A DNA stretch of 64,000 nucleotides, from NCBI RefSeq assembly GCF_016775155.1, contig NZ_JAEUGD010000043.1:1-64000 (forward strand). Direction: 5' to 3'. This stretch comes from Fulvivirga marina (GTDB lineage: Bacteria > Bacteroidota > Bacteroidia > Cytophagales > Cyclobacteriaceae). Positions 55,464-64,000 of this stretch are shown here, piece after piece. The notes beneath the pieces were generated by a model. That model did no database searches and had not been told where the DNA came from. It saw only the letters and a program-made list of their open reading frames with translations. How positions within the stretch are numbered: the stretch's first letter is position 1; each line of letters opens with the position of its first letter. Made by a program: the position numbers and the translations under genes.

Positions 55464-56096
55464 ATGAACATTTCCACTGATTACTTGGAATTTATAGCTG
55501 ATGGATTAGCTAGCCAGGATTATGCAATTGTTGATAACTTTCTTCCTATGGAGGAGGTTCATGACATTTTGAAAGTTTTTTCCCTGCATCAGGATCACGA
55601 TCTTTTTAGGAGAGCCGGTATCGGTAAGGATGATAACCTGCAATATGACAGAAGTATTCGCGGTGATTATATCAAATGGGTAAACCCTAAACATGCTCTT
55701 CCTCCGGTGAAGAGGTTTTTGGATAAAATAGACAGTTTAAAAGATTATCTAAATAGGACATGCTTTTTGGGGATACAAGATTATGAAACGCACTTTACCA
55801 TTTACCCTCCCGGCTCATTTTACAAAAGACACCTCGATCAGTTTAAAAATGATGGAGCTAGAAAAATATCTTTTATCTGCTATCTGAATACTGAATGGGA
55901 GCCAGGAGACGGAGGAGAGTTAAGGCTTTACTTTGGCAATGAAATTAAGGATGTTGCCCCTACTGCAGGTAAACTGGCATGTTTTAGAAGCGAGATTATA
56001 GAGCATGAGGTATTGTTATCTAAAAAGGACAGGTTTAGCCTGACAGGTTGGATGTTGAACTTGCCTTGGGGTTTAGAGTTTGTAGTAGATAAGTAA
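55464..56096 (+). CDS. 2OG-Fe(II) oxygenase (prolyl-hydroxylase-like)
   Basis: A 210-residue enzyme with the HxD...H iron triad: His123 and Asp125 in YPPGSFYKRHLDQF and His181 in SEIIEHEVLLSKKDR, with Arg190 positioned to bind 2-oxoglutarate. FICYLNTEWEPGDGGELRLYF is typical for bacterial prolyl-4-hydroxylase-like proteins. The substrate is unknown; ribosomal or elongation-factor targets are known for relatives. Confidence 0.9.
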   Translation: MNISTDYLEFIADGLASQDYAIVDNFLPMEEVHDILKVFSLHQDHDLFRRAGIGKDDNLQYDRSIRGDYIKWVNPKHALPPVKRFLDKIDSLKDYLNRTCFLGIQDYETHFTIYPPGSFYKRHLDQFKNDGARKISFICYLNTEWEPGDGGELRLYFGNEIKDVAPTAGKLACFRSEIIEHEVLLSKKDRFSLTGWMLNLPWGLEFVVDK

Positions 56097-56141
56097 GCTA
56101 TCAGAGTGACTGTAAAGGCACTCATTTTGGTTTCCACTTCG

Positions 56142-57251
56142 CTATTTTGGAAATAGTGTCTTATCTATATTTGGTATTACCTTCAAAGCATTTTTGTAAT
56201 AGAGCTTTTTCAAAACTTCATCATCTAGGTTCAGGCCGTACATTCTCCAGAATGCGTGGTATCTTTTATAATATGGAAAATACTCGTCATCAGTTTCAAG
56301 TATTCGGAAATAGGTATAATATTCTTCAGGGTTCCAACTGTCTTTACCAAACATTACCCTGTCTTGATACTTGGTCAGGAATTTCTTTGCCATGCGAGGC
56401 TGTCGACCCAGTTCGGCAATAACAGCACCTATTTCAGTATACATGTTGGGGTATTTATCCATAAGCGTGCCAAGCTTTGCTAAATTATTGCCATACCAAC
56501 CTAGGTGGGCATTGATAAAGGTAGTGTTTGGGTGCTTTTCAAATAAGTGATGTTGCTCTCCGATAATTTGTTCCCATGGGGCAGGGTCAGAATCAGACCT
56601 TTTTCTACCGGGGCGTACCTTTAATTCCAGCCACCTTTCATTTTGTTCGTCATGAGACTCCCAAAAAGGCTTAGGATCTGCTGCATGTATTAATACAGGG
56701 ATACCTAATTCGCCACATTTTTCCCAAACAGGGTCAATTCGAGGGTCGTCGATGGTTATTCGCTGGCCGTTGATTACAGCCATAGTTTGACTCTTATATA
56801 TTTTGAGTCCATTAGCTCCTAGCTGAACATCATTTTCAATCTGTTTTACAGTGCGCTCAGTCCAGCCTGACTCATTAATACTGCTGATGTCAATATTTGT
56901 AAATACAACAAAACGTTTTGGAGCTGTTTTCTTTACATTTTCAAGGCTACCTATCAGGTGTTTTTCAGAGCCTCTTCCTCTACCGCTGAGGTTAACCATA
57001 ACCGACATATTGAGCTTGTCCATTTCTTCCACTACCTCAGTAAGGTCTTGGTTAGGCATATTAAACTGGTGGTTGTGTACGTCTATGAATGGATACTTTG
57101 CCTGTTTTATGATATGCTCTGGTACGACCAGTGTGGAGGGAGGATCATATTTTTCCCAATCCATCTGCAGCTCATTTTGGGTGGGGTTGTTTTGACCTTT
57201 ACAGTGAAAAAAAACGGTTAAAAGGAAGAAAAACGGTATAGATCGATACAT
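56142..57251 (-). CDS. Exported amidohydrolase (TIM-barrel, amidohydrolase_2)
   Basis: About 369 residues from the ATG at 57251 (a TTG two codons upstream is less likely), with a lipoprotein-type start (FFHC). Metal motif VHNHQF appears near 60, followed by VLIHAADPKPFWES, FINAHLGWYGNNLAKLG and FGKDSW. This is the aminocarboxymuconate-semialdehyde-decarboxylase-like branch. The reaction is unknown, and an exported location is unusual for it. Confidence 0.87.
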   Translation of the reverse strand: MYRSIPFFFLLTVFFHCKGQNNPTQNELQMDWEKYDPPSTLVVPEHIIKQAKYPFIDVHNHQFNMPNQDLTEVVEEMDKLNMSVMVNLSGRGRGSEKHLIGSLENVKKTAPKRFVVFTNIDISSINESGWTERTVKQIENDVQLGANGLKIYKSQTMAVINGQRITIDDPRIDPVWEKCGELGIPVLIHAADPKPFWESHDEQNERWLELKVRPGRKRSDSDPAPWEQIIGEQHHLFEKHPNTTFINAHLGWYGNNLAKLGTLMDKYPNMYTEIGAVIAELGRQPRMAKKFLTKYQDRVMFGKDSWNPEEYYTYFRILETDDEYFPYYKRYHAFWRMYGLNLDDEVLKKLYYKNALKVIPNIDKTLFPK

Positions 57252-57322
57252 ATGCAAGCAGTTTTATGCTTACTTCAAACGGATTACCCTATAAGAGGTT
57301 ATGATAACCGCCACAATAAACT

Positions 57323-58057
57323 CTATAGTTTAATGGCATTTTCTATAGAGCCTAGGGAATAGGCCCTGGCCAGTGCTTTTTGATTTATAATATTCGAGGC
57401 TTCTTTAGATCTCATGCCACTATTACAGAAAACAATGACATCCTTGCCGTGATATATATTATTATCAGTGAGCGTGGTAATGGGAATATTTAGGGCGCCT
57501 GTGATCACCTGTTTTTCATGCTCTTGAGGAGTTCTTACATCAACAAGCAAGGCCCCATTCATTCGAAGTTCTCTTGCCTTCGAAAGGGTAATATTGTTCC
57601 CGTACCCCAGAAAGGCATAAAACTTTTCATACAACCAACAGGCCACACAGAAGTGAGTAAGAATTGCAGCAAGCTGAAGCAAGATCAAAAGGCCTCCTGT
57701 GAAGAGACCCACCGAATAAAAGCCATTGAATAGTAAGAGTCCTGTAGTAAGGTTAAAAATTGTATTCATCAGACTGGAGTATCTTCTGGGCAGTGGATTT
57801 ACGGCAGGCAATTTTTTTTGATAGATAGGCGCAATTACCCTGTTGTAAATGGCATCCATGGGATGATATTTTTTTGAAGCAAACCCCATTATGCCAAGGG
57901 TAGCCAAACTGAAATAAATTAATGGTTGGTTTAATAGTAGGCCTGTTATTACTAGTGTAAGGCAAAAAACAGGCATAAACCTAACATAGTAATTTATGGC
58001 GCTCAGTTCATCAAGGGAGCAGGACGAGAACCCTTGCTGTATTAAATAGCGATTCAT
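57323..58057 (-). CDS. DUF4395 membrane domain fused to rhodanese domain
   Basis: A 244-residue protein. Residues 1-150 form a DUF4395 membrane unit with four helices (CSLDELSAINYYVRFMPVFCLTLVITGLL, HFCVACWLYEKFYAFLGYG). The C-terminal 85 residues are a rhodanese domain with VDVRTPQEHEKQ and the active-site loop VFCNSGMRSKEAS (Cys in the expected position). Fusion of the two makes a membrane-tethered sulfurtransferase plausible. Divergent from the TPR gene. Confidence 0.88.
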   Translation of the reverse strand: MNRYLIQQGFSSCSLDELSAINYYVRFMPVFCLTLVITGLLLNQPLIYFSLATLGIMGFASKKYHPMDAIYNRVIAPIYQKKLPAVNPLPRRYSSLMNTIFNLTTGLLLFNGFYSVGLFTGGLLILLQLAAILTHFCVACWLYEKFYAFLGYGNNITLSKARELRMNGALLVDVRTPQEHEKQVITGALNIPITTLTDNNIYHGKDVIVFCNSGMRSKEASNIINQKALARAYSLGSIENAIKL

Positions 58058-58180
58058 AGGTAAATTAGGTTGAATGAGGTTCAGATATATACCTATATAT
58101 GGGCAGAGGTAATCGGAATTGAGCCGGGTTTTTTCGGAGGAAACTTTTCTTTGAAAGGAATGAAAGAGGGGTTAAAAACG

Positions 58181-58215
58181 TAAAAGAGCTGTTAGGTTAT
58201 TTGACAGCTCTTTTA
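58181..58215. terminator. Perfect 12-bp-stem hairpin in a divergent intergenic region
   Basis: Arms TAAAAGAGCTGT (58181-58192) and ACAGCTCTTTTA (58204-58215) are perfectly complementary with an 11-nt loop. It has the shape of a bidirectional terminator but lies upstream of both flanking genes, where no terminator is needed, so it may end an unannotated transcript. Confidence 0.45.
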
Positions 58216-58365
58216 GCTTATTTTGTTTAGGAAATCATCAAAGGGGACATGTTAAAAAATTTAAATAGTAACGCCTTTTTAGATGTTAAATAAACTATGT
58301 GAAAATAAATTTATTATTTGCAACTCGTTGTTTTTGCGGTTATCACTATTTTGTTTGAAATCACC

Positions 58366-58373
58366 TATATTTG
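58366..58373 (+). promoter_or_regulatory. -7 promoter element of the TPR gene
   Basis: TATATTTG fits the TAnnTTTG consensus exactly and lies 30 bp upstream of the ATG at 58403. It supports that start over the ATG at 58283. No convincing -33 element at the usual distance was found. Confidence 0.5.
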
Positions 58374-58402
58374 ATGTCATTGGAATGATTAATCAATTGC
58401 CT

Positions 58403-59515
58403 ATGAAAGCTCTGAGTGTTATTATTTTAATTTTGTCTCCTATTCTGTGCATAGCCCAGTCTGCTGAAGAGTTATACACTAAAGCCTTAAAGAGTATTGA
58501 AAATGAAGATTACAAGGAGGCAGTTTCTATATTGACCAAGGCTGTTGAGGCGAATAGTAAATATAAAGAAGCTTATAACCAAAGGGGGTTTTCGAAAAAT
58601 CAATTAGGTGATTTTTATGGTGCCATTGGCGATTATAACATTGCCCTGGAGGTAGACTCTACCTTTGCAGATGCGTTGGTCAACCGTGGAGAGGCAAAGT
58701 TTAACCTTGGGGATGATTATGGAGCCATGGAGGACTATGACAAGGCCATAAAGTATGACTCTAAATCTGCACGAGCATATACCAACAGGGGCTTTGCTAA
58801 ATACAACCTTGAAGACCTACAAGGTGCATATTTTGATTTCTCCAAAGCCATTGAGTTGGATCCTAATGATGCTGATAAATACTTCAATCGTGCGGTTGTA
58901 AAAGCCGAGCTTGAAGAGTATATCAGTGCAATTGATGATTATAATAAATCCATCTCTCTTGATCCGTCAGATCCTGATGCTTATAACTATTTAGGTGTGG
59001 CTCAATATAATATTGGTGAAGTGGAAAAGGCCATAGAAGGATATAATAAATCTATTGAAATGGATGCATCTGACCCTGTCAAATTTGAAAACCGAGCTTT
59101 GGCAAAAAGTACACTTGAAGATTACGAAGGAGCACTGGCTGATTATAATAAATCAATCGAGCTATTTAATGAAGATCCTGATACTTATAATTTGAGAGGA
59201 GTAGTAAAGTATAATCTTGAAAACCATGAAGGTGCTATTGAAGACTACAATATGGCTGTTGAGCTCGACCCATACAACCCCGTTTACTATGATAACAGAG
59301 CATTATCAAAAATGGCACTTGAAGATTATAAAGGTGCTATCCAAGATTATTCATATTCAATAGAGTTGTTCCCAACCGACCCTGAGACCTTCCACCAGCG
59401 AGGCTTAGCCAAAATACAAAAAGGTGATAAATATGATGGGTGCCTCGATCTTAATACAGCGGTGGAGCTAGGTTCCGAAGAGGCAAAGGCTTCTGTTAAA
59501 GAGTATTGTAAATAA
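58403..59515 (+). CDS. Exported TPR-repeat protein
   Basis: About 370 residues from the ATG at 58403, where a signal peptide (LSVIILILSPILCIAQ) begins; a frame start 120 bp upstream would precede the promoter. The mature protein is made of about ten 34-residue tetratricopeptide repeats with the recurring pattern AxxDYNKSIELDPxDPxxYxNRGxAKxxLEDYxGA. Such solenoids mediate protein-protein contacts in the periplasm or at the outer membrane. Partner unknown. Confidence 0.92.
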   Translation: MKALSVIILILSPILCIAQSAEELYTKALKSIENEDYKEAVSILTKAVEANSKYKEAYNQRGFSKNQLGDFYGAIGDYNIALEVDSTFADALVNRGEAKFNLGDDYGAMEDYDKAIKYDSKSARAYTNRGFAKYNLEDLQGAYFDFSKAIELDPNDADKYFNRAVVKAELEEYISAIDDYNKSISLDPSDPDAYNYLGVAQYNIGEVEKAIEGYNKSIEMDASDPVKFENRALAKSTLEDYEGALADYNKSIELFNEDPDTYNLRGVVKYNLENHEGAIEDYNMAVELDPYNPVYYDNRALSKMALEDYKGAIQDYSYSIELFPTDPETFHQRGLAKIQKGDKYDGCLDLNTAVELGSEEAKASVKEYCK

Positions 59516-59551
59516 TTCACTTTAATATATAAAATCAATAGGTGTAGACAC

Positions 59552-61111
59552 CTATTTTTTGCGTGCCTTTGCTAGGTCACTAATAGATTGAATGCCTAAA
59601 CTTTCTGCCTGTTTTTTCCTCATCATTAATGCAAAAGTATTGTTGAAACCAAGGGGAGGAAGCCAAACAATGTTATATTGCTTTTTAAACTCCTTGCTTA
59701 CAAAATCGAAAACCTTGTCCTTATGGTATGGGATATTAACGTCCTTGTTGGGCTTTAGTATTACAAGCAGCCCGGTGCCTGTGTACTCTGGATAAATGTC
59801 TATTTCTCCTGTATCCAAAGCATCAAAGAGTAATTTGGTTCCTCCAAAACCGAGCTTTAGGTCAACGGTGAGTCCTGTTTTGTTTTCAATAATAATTTTG
59901 AAAATGTGAGCCAGAATATAGCTTTCAGTAAAATTTTTTGATCCTATAAGCACATCTGGGTTGCCTGAAAGAGAAGCTTCAACCGGAAACCCTTTACTTT
60001 TTAGAAAACCCATGGCCACCTCTCGGATATCTACTCCTTTTTCATCTACCAGGAAGTTCATTCGAGCCATTTCCTCATCTGAAATTGTGTTTGCTAGCTC
60101 ACTTAGTGCTACTGCTATTCTGGGGTGTTTGTCCAGAGTCTTTTGGTGTATGATTGGAGATGCATGATATGGGGGGAAATAATTCTTATCATCTCTTAAT
60201 TTATAGAGATTGAAAGCTTCAATTCTTCCGTCGGTAGAAAAGCCACTGATTACATCAACGTGCTTGCTTTTAACGGCTTGGTACATCAGCCCAATTTCCA
60301 TTTCTTTTACTTCGAGGTCAAGGCTATAGGCTTCTTTTAGGCCCAGATAACCATCTCCACGCTCAATAAACTCAGACGGGAAACCCGCAACAAATCGAGC
60401 TGATTCAGTCTGTCCACTTAGGCTATACCAAGTTATAAAAAGAAGACTGGCCACCGCTGTGATTAATATAGGCTTAATAAGCTTATAAATGTGTTTTTGA
60501 ATATGGCTCATTAATGTATCAAAGAATAGAGCCATTAAGGCCGCAGGGATAGCGCCGGCAAGTATCATATGTGGGTTATTGGTACTAAGGCCACGAAAAA
60601 TAAATTCACCCAAGCCGCCTGCTGCTATCAATGCGCATAGGGTGGCAACCCCTACATTAATAACAAAAGCCGTACGAATGCCAGCAAAGATTACTGGCAT
60701 GGCTAATGGTAACTCTACTTTTATTAGCACCTGCTGAGGGGACATACCCATACCTATAGCGGCTTCTTTTATGGCAGGATCTATTTCAGCTATTCCAATA
60801 TAGGTGTTTCTAACTATTGGAAGGAGAGCGTATAAAAACAAGGCTACAATAGCTGGCACAACTCCTATCCCCAGAAAAGGAATGAGGAATCCTAGTAATG
60901 CCACACTGGGTACTGTTTGTATGGCATTAACAAAACCTATGATTGGAGATGAGAGTTTTCTCTTTTTACTTATAAAAATACCCAAAAATAAACCCATAGC
61001 TGTGGCAATTGCCAGTGAAATCAGGCATAGCCATAGGTGCTCCAGGATTTGATCCAGCAGTTCTTGCTGGTGAGATTTTATAAACGACTTGAACTGATAA
61101 ATTTGATCCAT
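59552..61111 (-). CDS. Osmoprotectant ABC permease fused to substrate-binding protein with swapped lobes
   Basis: About 519 residues from the ATG at 61111 (a TTG seven codons upstream is possible). Residues 1-200 are the permease with six helices and the EAA loop (EAAIGMGMSPQQVLIKVELP, near 116-136). The remainder is an OpuCC/ProX-type glycine-betaine binding protein, but its segments come in the order FPSEFIERGDG (244), STDGRIEAF (292), YFPPY (311), then IGSKNFTES (389) and FNNTFAL (489). In OpuCC the IGSKNFTE half comes first. The halves are circularly permuted, with the break at the lobe hinge. No ATPase gene is near; it must be encoded elsewhere. Confidence 0.88.
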   Translation of the reverse strand: MDQIYQFKSFIKSHQQELLDQILEHLWLCLISLAIATAMGLFLGIFISKKRKLSSPIIGFVNAIQTVPSVALLGFLIPFLGIGVVPAIVALFLYALLPIVRNTYIGIAEIDPAIKEAAIGMGMSPQQVLIKVELPLAMPVIFAGIRTAFVINVGVATLCALIAAGGLGEFIFRGLSTNNPHMILAGAIPAALMALFFDTLMSHIQKHIYKLIKPILITAVASLLFITWYSLSGQTESARFVAGFPSEFIERGDGYLGLKEAYSLDLEVKEMEIGLMYQAVKSKHVDVISGFSTDGRIEAFNLYKLRDDKNYFPPYHASPIIHQKTLDKHPRIAVALSELANTISDEEMARMNFLVDEKGVDIREVAMGFLKSKGFPVEASLSGNPDVLIGSKNFTESYILAHIFKIIIENKTGLTVDLKLGFGGTKLLFDALDTGEIDIYPEYTGTGLLVILKPNKDVNIPYHKDKVFDFVSKEFKKQYNIVWLPPLGFNNTFALMMRKKQAESLGIQSISDLAKARKK

Positions 61112-61228
61112 TAGGGCATTTGATTCATACAATCATTTGATATTCTACGGTTTATGCTAGGGGTTTCATACTTGTTATAGTACTCAGAATACTTCATAGC
61201 ATTAAAATTGAGCATATTTTATTAATGT

Positions 61229-61265
61229 CCACCTTTTTGTCAACCAAAAAGCCCACCTTTTTGTC
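61229..61265. promoter_or_regulatory. Direct repeat plus dyad between opu-like fusion and GAF sensor gene
   Basis: CCACCTTTTTGTC occurs twice (61229-61241 and 61253-61265, period 24 bp). Between them CTTTTTG (61233-61239) and CAAAAAG (61245-61251) also form a dyad. The site lies in the divergent spacer, about 118 bp upstream of the permease start and about 127 bp upstream of the GAF gene. It looks like a tandem transcription-factor site. Confidence 0.5.
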
Positions 61266-61391
61266 TAGTAGCATATAAAAAAACTATGTCGTAAAACTCT
61301 TATCATCGCAGTCTGGTTCAAACTCATTAACTGATAGAATTCCTCAAACTAACAGATTAATGAGGATGTGAAAGTTAATGTATGAAATGTG

Positions 61392-63581
61392 ATGACAAAA
61401 TTGAAGGTTAACTTATTGGGGAAATTTGCCATTACTTATATGGTATTGCTTGTAATGGCGCTAGCTGTAGTTTATGCTCTCTATTTTAAGCATAAAGAAA
61501 TGAAGATGCTGGGTTATGAAGTTCAGGAAGTACAAATGCCGACAATTTGGCTTTTAAGGGAATTTGAGGTGTTGCTTTTTGAATCGCAGAATACAGGTAT
61601 TGCTCATGATAAGATAGCTAATAAATATAGCACGCTTAAAAAAGAATATAAGAATCTTGTTGCTGTCATAGGGAAAGATGAAAGTTCTGAGAAGTTCCTG
61701 AATACATTTGAAGCTCTACTGATATCAAGGGAAGAGTTAATAAAGCTATTAACCGTTAGTGAATCGGGAACTTCTGAGTTAACAAGCATATCGGTGGATA
61801 ACATCAAGAGGAAAATTGAAAATCGGGTTTCCAATATAAAGAAAATGCTTGAAGGCGTGATTCAGGCACAGGAGCGGAAGGTCTCTTCAGTTGTGGTTGA
61901 AATGGAACGTGCGGATGATGTTTTAGTTGTTTTGGTAATCCTTCTGCTCCTGATTTTTATTATTGGATGTCTACTTTCACTTTATCATGTAAGAGAGAAA
62001 CTATATAAACCTCTTACCCAATTGAGGAATATCATTGTCGCCATCAGTGAAGGAAAATTGGTTAACGCAGATTTTAAAATTGGTCAGGATCAGGTAATGA
62101 CCAACGCTCTGGTCAACTTGATTAATGATCTTAAGGAACGAACTGCATTTGCTGTAGCCATAGGCAACGGCAATTATGACAATGATATAGAGCTTAGGAG
62201 TGAGGATGACGGAATGAGTAGGGCGTTGCTTGAGATGAAAGAAAATCTCAAGCGAAATGCGAAAGAGGAAAAACAAAGAAACTGGATAGTTTCTGGCCTT
62301 GCGCAATTTGCGGATATCATACGCAGCAAAACAGACCTTAAATTGTTGGCTAACAGTATTATTAGCGAAATGGTAAAATATACCAATTCCAATCAGGGGG
62401 CACTTTTTATTGTCGAAGGTAATGATGAGGGAGACGCTTACCTTAAAATGGCAGCCTGTTATGCATGGGATAAAAAGCGGTTTGTTGATAAGGAAATCCA
62501 GCTGGGAGAAGGGTTAACAGGTGAGTGTTGGCAAGAGGGTGAGCCTATATTCATCACTCAAGTTCCACAAGAGTATGTCCACATTACCTCTGGTTTGGGT
62601 GAAGCTACACCAGGCTGTGTTTTTATAGCTCCATTAAAAGTAAATGAGGATACCTATGGTATTCTGGAGCTTGCAACATTTAGGCCATATGAGGAATATG
62701 AGCGTGAATTTATACTTAAAGTAAGTGAAAATATTGCTTCTGCTATTTTCAGTGCCAAGATGAATACACAAACTCAAAACCTTCTGGAACTGAGTCAACA
62801 ACAGGCAGAAGAAATGAGAGCGTCAGAAGAGGAGTTAAGGCAGAATATGGAAGAACTGCAGTCTACCCAGGAAGCTGCAGAAAGAAGAAACGTTGAGTTG
62901 GAGAGAGCGGGCATACAGGCTGAAGCCCAAAAGCAGTCCATGTCCAGAATGCTTGAGAAGCTTAAGGAAAAGGAAAAACAAAGCGATGAACAGAGGCAGC
63001 AGTTGAGAGTACAGGGGGAAGAGCTACTTCAGAACATGGAAAAACTGAGGGTCACTCAGGAGGCTGCTGAGAAAAGAAATGCGGAATTAGAACGTTCAAA
63101 TGCCCAGGCTGAGGCTCAAAAGCAAACTATGAGCAAAATGCTTGAGAGGCTTAGGCAAAAGGAAAACGAAAAACAGGAACAGACGGAACAGTTAAAGGCC
63201 CAGGAGGAGGTGTTGCGACAGAATATGGAGGAACTGCAGCGTGCGCAGGAAGTGGCTAATAAGAAAAACCTTGAACTTGAACGCGCAAATGCCCAAGCAG
63301 AGGCTCAAAAGCAATCTATGGCCAGAATAATTAGTAAGCTCAGGGAAACGGAAAGGCAGAATAAAGAACAGGCGAAAGAATTGAGAGCGCAAGAAGGAGC
63401 GTTACGTCAGAGTATGGAAGAACTTTTGGCCGTGCAAGAGGAGAAGGAAAGAGCAAGAAAAGTAGAAGAATCAAAATCAGTAGAGGTTCAAAAGAAACTA
63501 ACACAAGAGCTGGTAGCTAAATTAAAAACAGCTGAAGAGGAAGTGAAACGGCTTAGGTCTATGAACCAAAGTCAGAATTAA
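61392..63581 (+). CDS. Membrane GAF-domain sensor with HAMP and 63-residue-repeat coiled coil
   Basis: About 729 residues (ATG at 61392; a GTG one codon earlier is possible). Two membrane helices (about 13-33 and 177-198) enclose a helical periplasmic sensor; HAMP-like linkers follow (200-295), then a GAF domain (about 310-455; GEGLTGECWQEGEP, GVxxAPLKVNEDTYGILELA). The last 270 residues are coiled coil: (E)ELRQNMEELQ-like units begin near 480, 543, 606 and 669, exactly 63 residues (nine heptads) apart. No histidine-kinase, cyclase or methyl-accepting output domain is present. Output probably passes to partner proteins. Confidence 0.88.
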   Translation: MTKLKVNLLGKFAITYMVLLVMALAVVYALYFKHKEMKMLGYEVQEVQMPTIWLLREFEVLLFESQNTGIAHDKIANKYSTLKKEYKNLVAVIGKDESSEKFLNTFEALLISREELIKLLTVSESGTSELTSISVDNIKRKIENRVSNIKKMLEGVIQAQERKVSSVVVEMERADDVLVVLVILLLLIFIIGCLLSLYHVREKLYKPLTQLRNIIVAISEGKLVNADFKIGQDQVMTNALVNLINDLKERTAFAVAIGNGNYDNDIELRSEDDGMSRALLEMKENLKRNAKEEKQRNWIVSGLAQFADIIRSKTDLKLLANSIISEMVKYTNSNQGALFIVEGNDEGDAYLKMAACYAWDKKRFVDKEIQLGEGLTGECWQEGEPIFITQVPQEYVHITSGLGEATPGCVFIAPLKVNEDTYGILELATFRPYEEYEREFILKVSENIASAIFSAKMNTQTQNLLELSQQQAEEMRASEEELRQNMEELQSTQEAAERRNVELERAGIQAEAQKQSMSRMLEKLKEKEKQSDEQRQQLRVQGEELLQNMEKLRVTQEAAEKRNAELERSNAQAEAQKQTMSKMLERLRQKENEKQEQTEQLKAQEEVLRQNMEELQRAQEVANKKNLELERANAQAEAQKQSMARIISKLRETERQNKEQAKELRAQEGALRQSMEELLAVQEEKERARKVEESKSVEVQKKLTQELVAKLKTAEEEVKRLRSMNQSQN

Positions 63582-63645
63582 AAATGTGTAAATCAGAGAA
63601 TCTTATATGAGTAGTTATTGACAGAAATTTTGATCAAAATCAGGT

Positions 63646-64000
63646 ATGATAACCAAGGAATTATTTGCTATAAAGTTTGAAACAGATGATAAAAGTGGAT
63701 CTGGGTTTCTGCTGCAAGAGATAAATTCCCTGCTGCTAATTTGTAAAGGCCCGGTTTTGAAGGAAGAGTTCAAGTTAATTATTGAAGAGGGGATTAAACA
63801 AATAGAAAGAACCAAGGTAAGAACCTGTATCGCCGATTTCGGTCTAATGAATATAGGCGGAAATGCCAGTCATGTAAAAAATGATTTTCACGAAAATGTT
63901 TCAGCAGTTGGGGTAACGGAATTAGCCATTGTATTACCTATCAACTCAACTAATGGAGAGTGCATTCAAAATGCCAGCGAGTCTCAGGCGCAAGCCCCAG
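63646..64000 (+). CDS. Hypothetical protein, 3' end cut by window
   Basis: An ATG frame of 118 codons runs off the window edge. It starts MITKELFAIKFETDDKSGSG and continues GFLLQEINSLLLICKGPVLKEEF, RTCIADFGLMNIGGNASHV, a mixed alpha/beta pattern. I do not recognise the domain; the fold could be STAS-like. It follows the GAF sensor by 64 bp on the same strand and may belong to its signalling pathway. Confidence 0.65.
   Translation, partial: MITKELFAIKFETDDKSGSGFLLQEINSLLLICKGPVLKEEFKLIIEEGIKQIERTKVRTCIADFGLMNIGGNASHVKNDFHENVSAVGVTELAIVLPINSTNGECIQNASESQAQAP

Overview
The window reads as a chromosomal segment of a Bacteroidota bacterium, most likely a gliding, type IX secretion (T9SS) bearing member of the Cytophagales. 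Reasons: a GldB gliding lipoprotein beside a PorT-like barrel, a T9SS type A sorting domain, many signal peptides ending in Ala-Gln, a DUF5916 outer-membrane protein, promoters with the Bacteroidota TAnnTTTG element, and low G+C. The genus cannot be settled from sequence alone. I saw no rRNA, tRNA or CRISPR array.

Layout. 0-4 kb: an IS21-like end, then a minus-strand cassette of XRE regulator, RecQ-type helicase fused to a ComF-like phosphoribosyltransferase (PRTase), and DprA-like protein. It resembles a phage-defence or toxin-antitoxin island and is the strongest candidate for a little-described system. 4-10.6 kb: TetR regulator with a NemR-type operator, NTF2-like protein, Crp regulator, small membrane proteins, and a duplicated non-coding block exactly 986 bp apart. 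10.8-19.5 kb: DUF5916 protein, a TonB receptor broken by an amber codon, a KTSC pseudogene, an AlkA plus SMUG2 base-excision-repair pair, a frameshifted secreted protein and a frameshifted PLP decarboxylase. 19.6-25 kb: coaX operon, M61 peptidase, frameshifted CPXCG protein, YkgJ protein, an orphan lanthipeptide precursor with a one-base frameshift, and an unidentified gene remnant.

25-43.7 kb: ferritin and 2Fe-2S protein, DinB proteins, ABC exporter, gldB/porT-like pair, nitrilase plus HTTM/gamma-carboxylase operon, hydrolase and YCII genes, class V aminotransferase, lipid-linked glycosyltransferase pair, CLC channel. 43.7-44.4 kb: a gene-free AT-rich stretch with a cluster of DnaA boxes, a possible oriC. 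44.4-51.3 kb: two thioredoxin-fold proteins, DinB, a cell-wall recycling pair (PBP4-type carboxypeptidase and GH3 hexosaminidase), the end of histidine catabolism (hutF with an N-formylglutamate amidohydrolase), ytoQ. 51.3-59.5 kb: secreted, T9SS and OmpA-type surface proteins, DUF1684, LEA-2 lipoprotein, 2OG oxygenase, amidohydrolase, DUF4395-rhodanese fusion, TPR protein. 59.5-64 kb: an osmoprotectant permease fused to a binding protein whose two halves are in swapped order, a GAF sensor with a 63-residue repeated coiled coil, and a gene cut by the window end.

Two themes run through the window. First, coding damage clusters between 13.7 and 25 kb: at least seven loci are interrupted by stops or frameshifts while the genes between them are intact. 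Either this is a region of relaxed selection or the assembly has local errors; read-level checking would decide. Second, the helicase/PRTase/DprA set at the left edge parallels the ComFA-ComFC-DprA trio of natural transformation but is packaged with a repressor like a mobile defence cassette.
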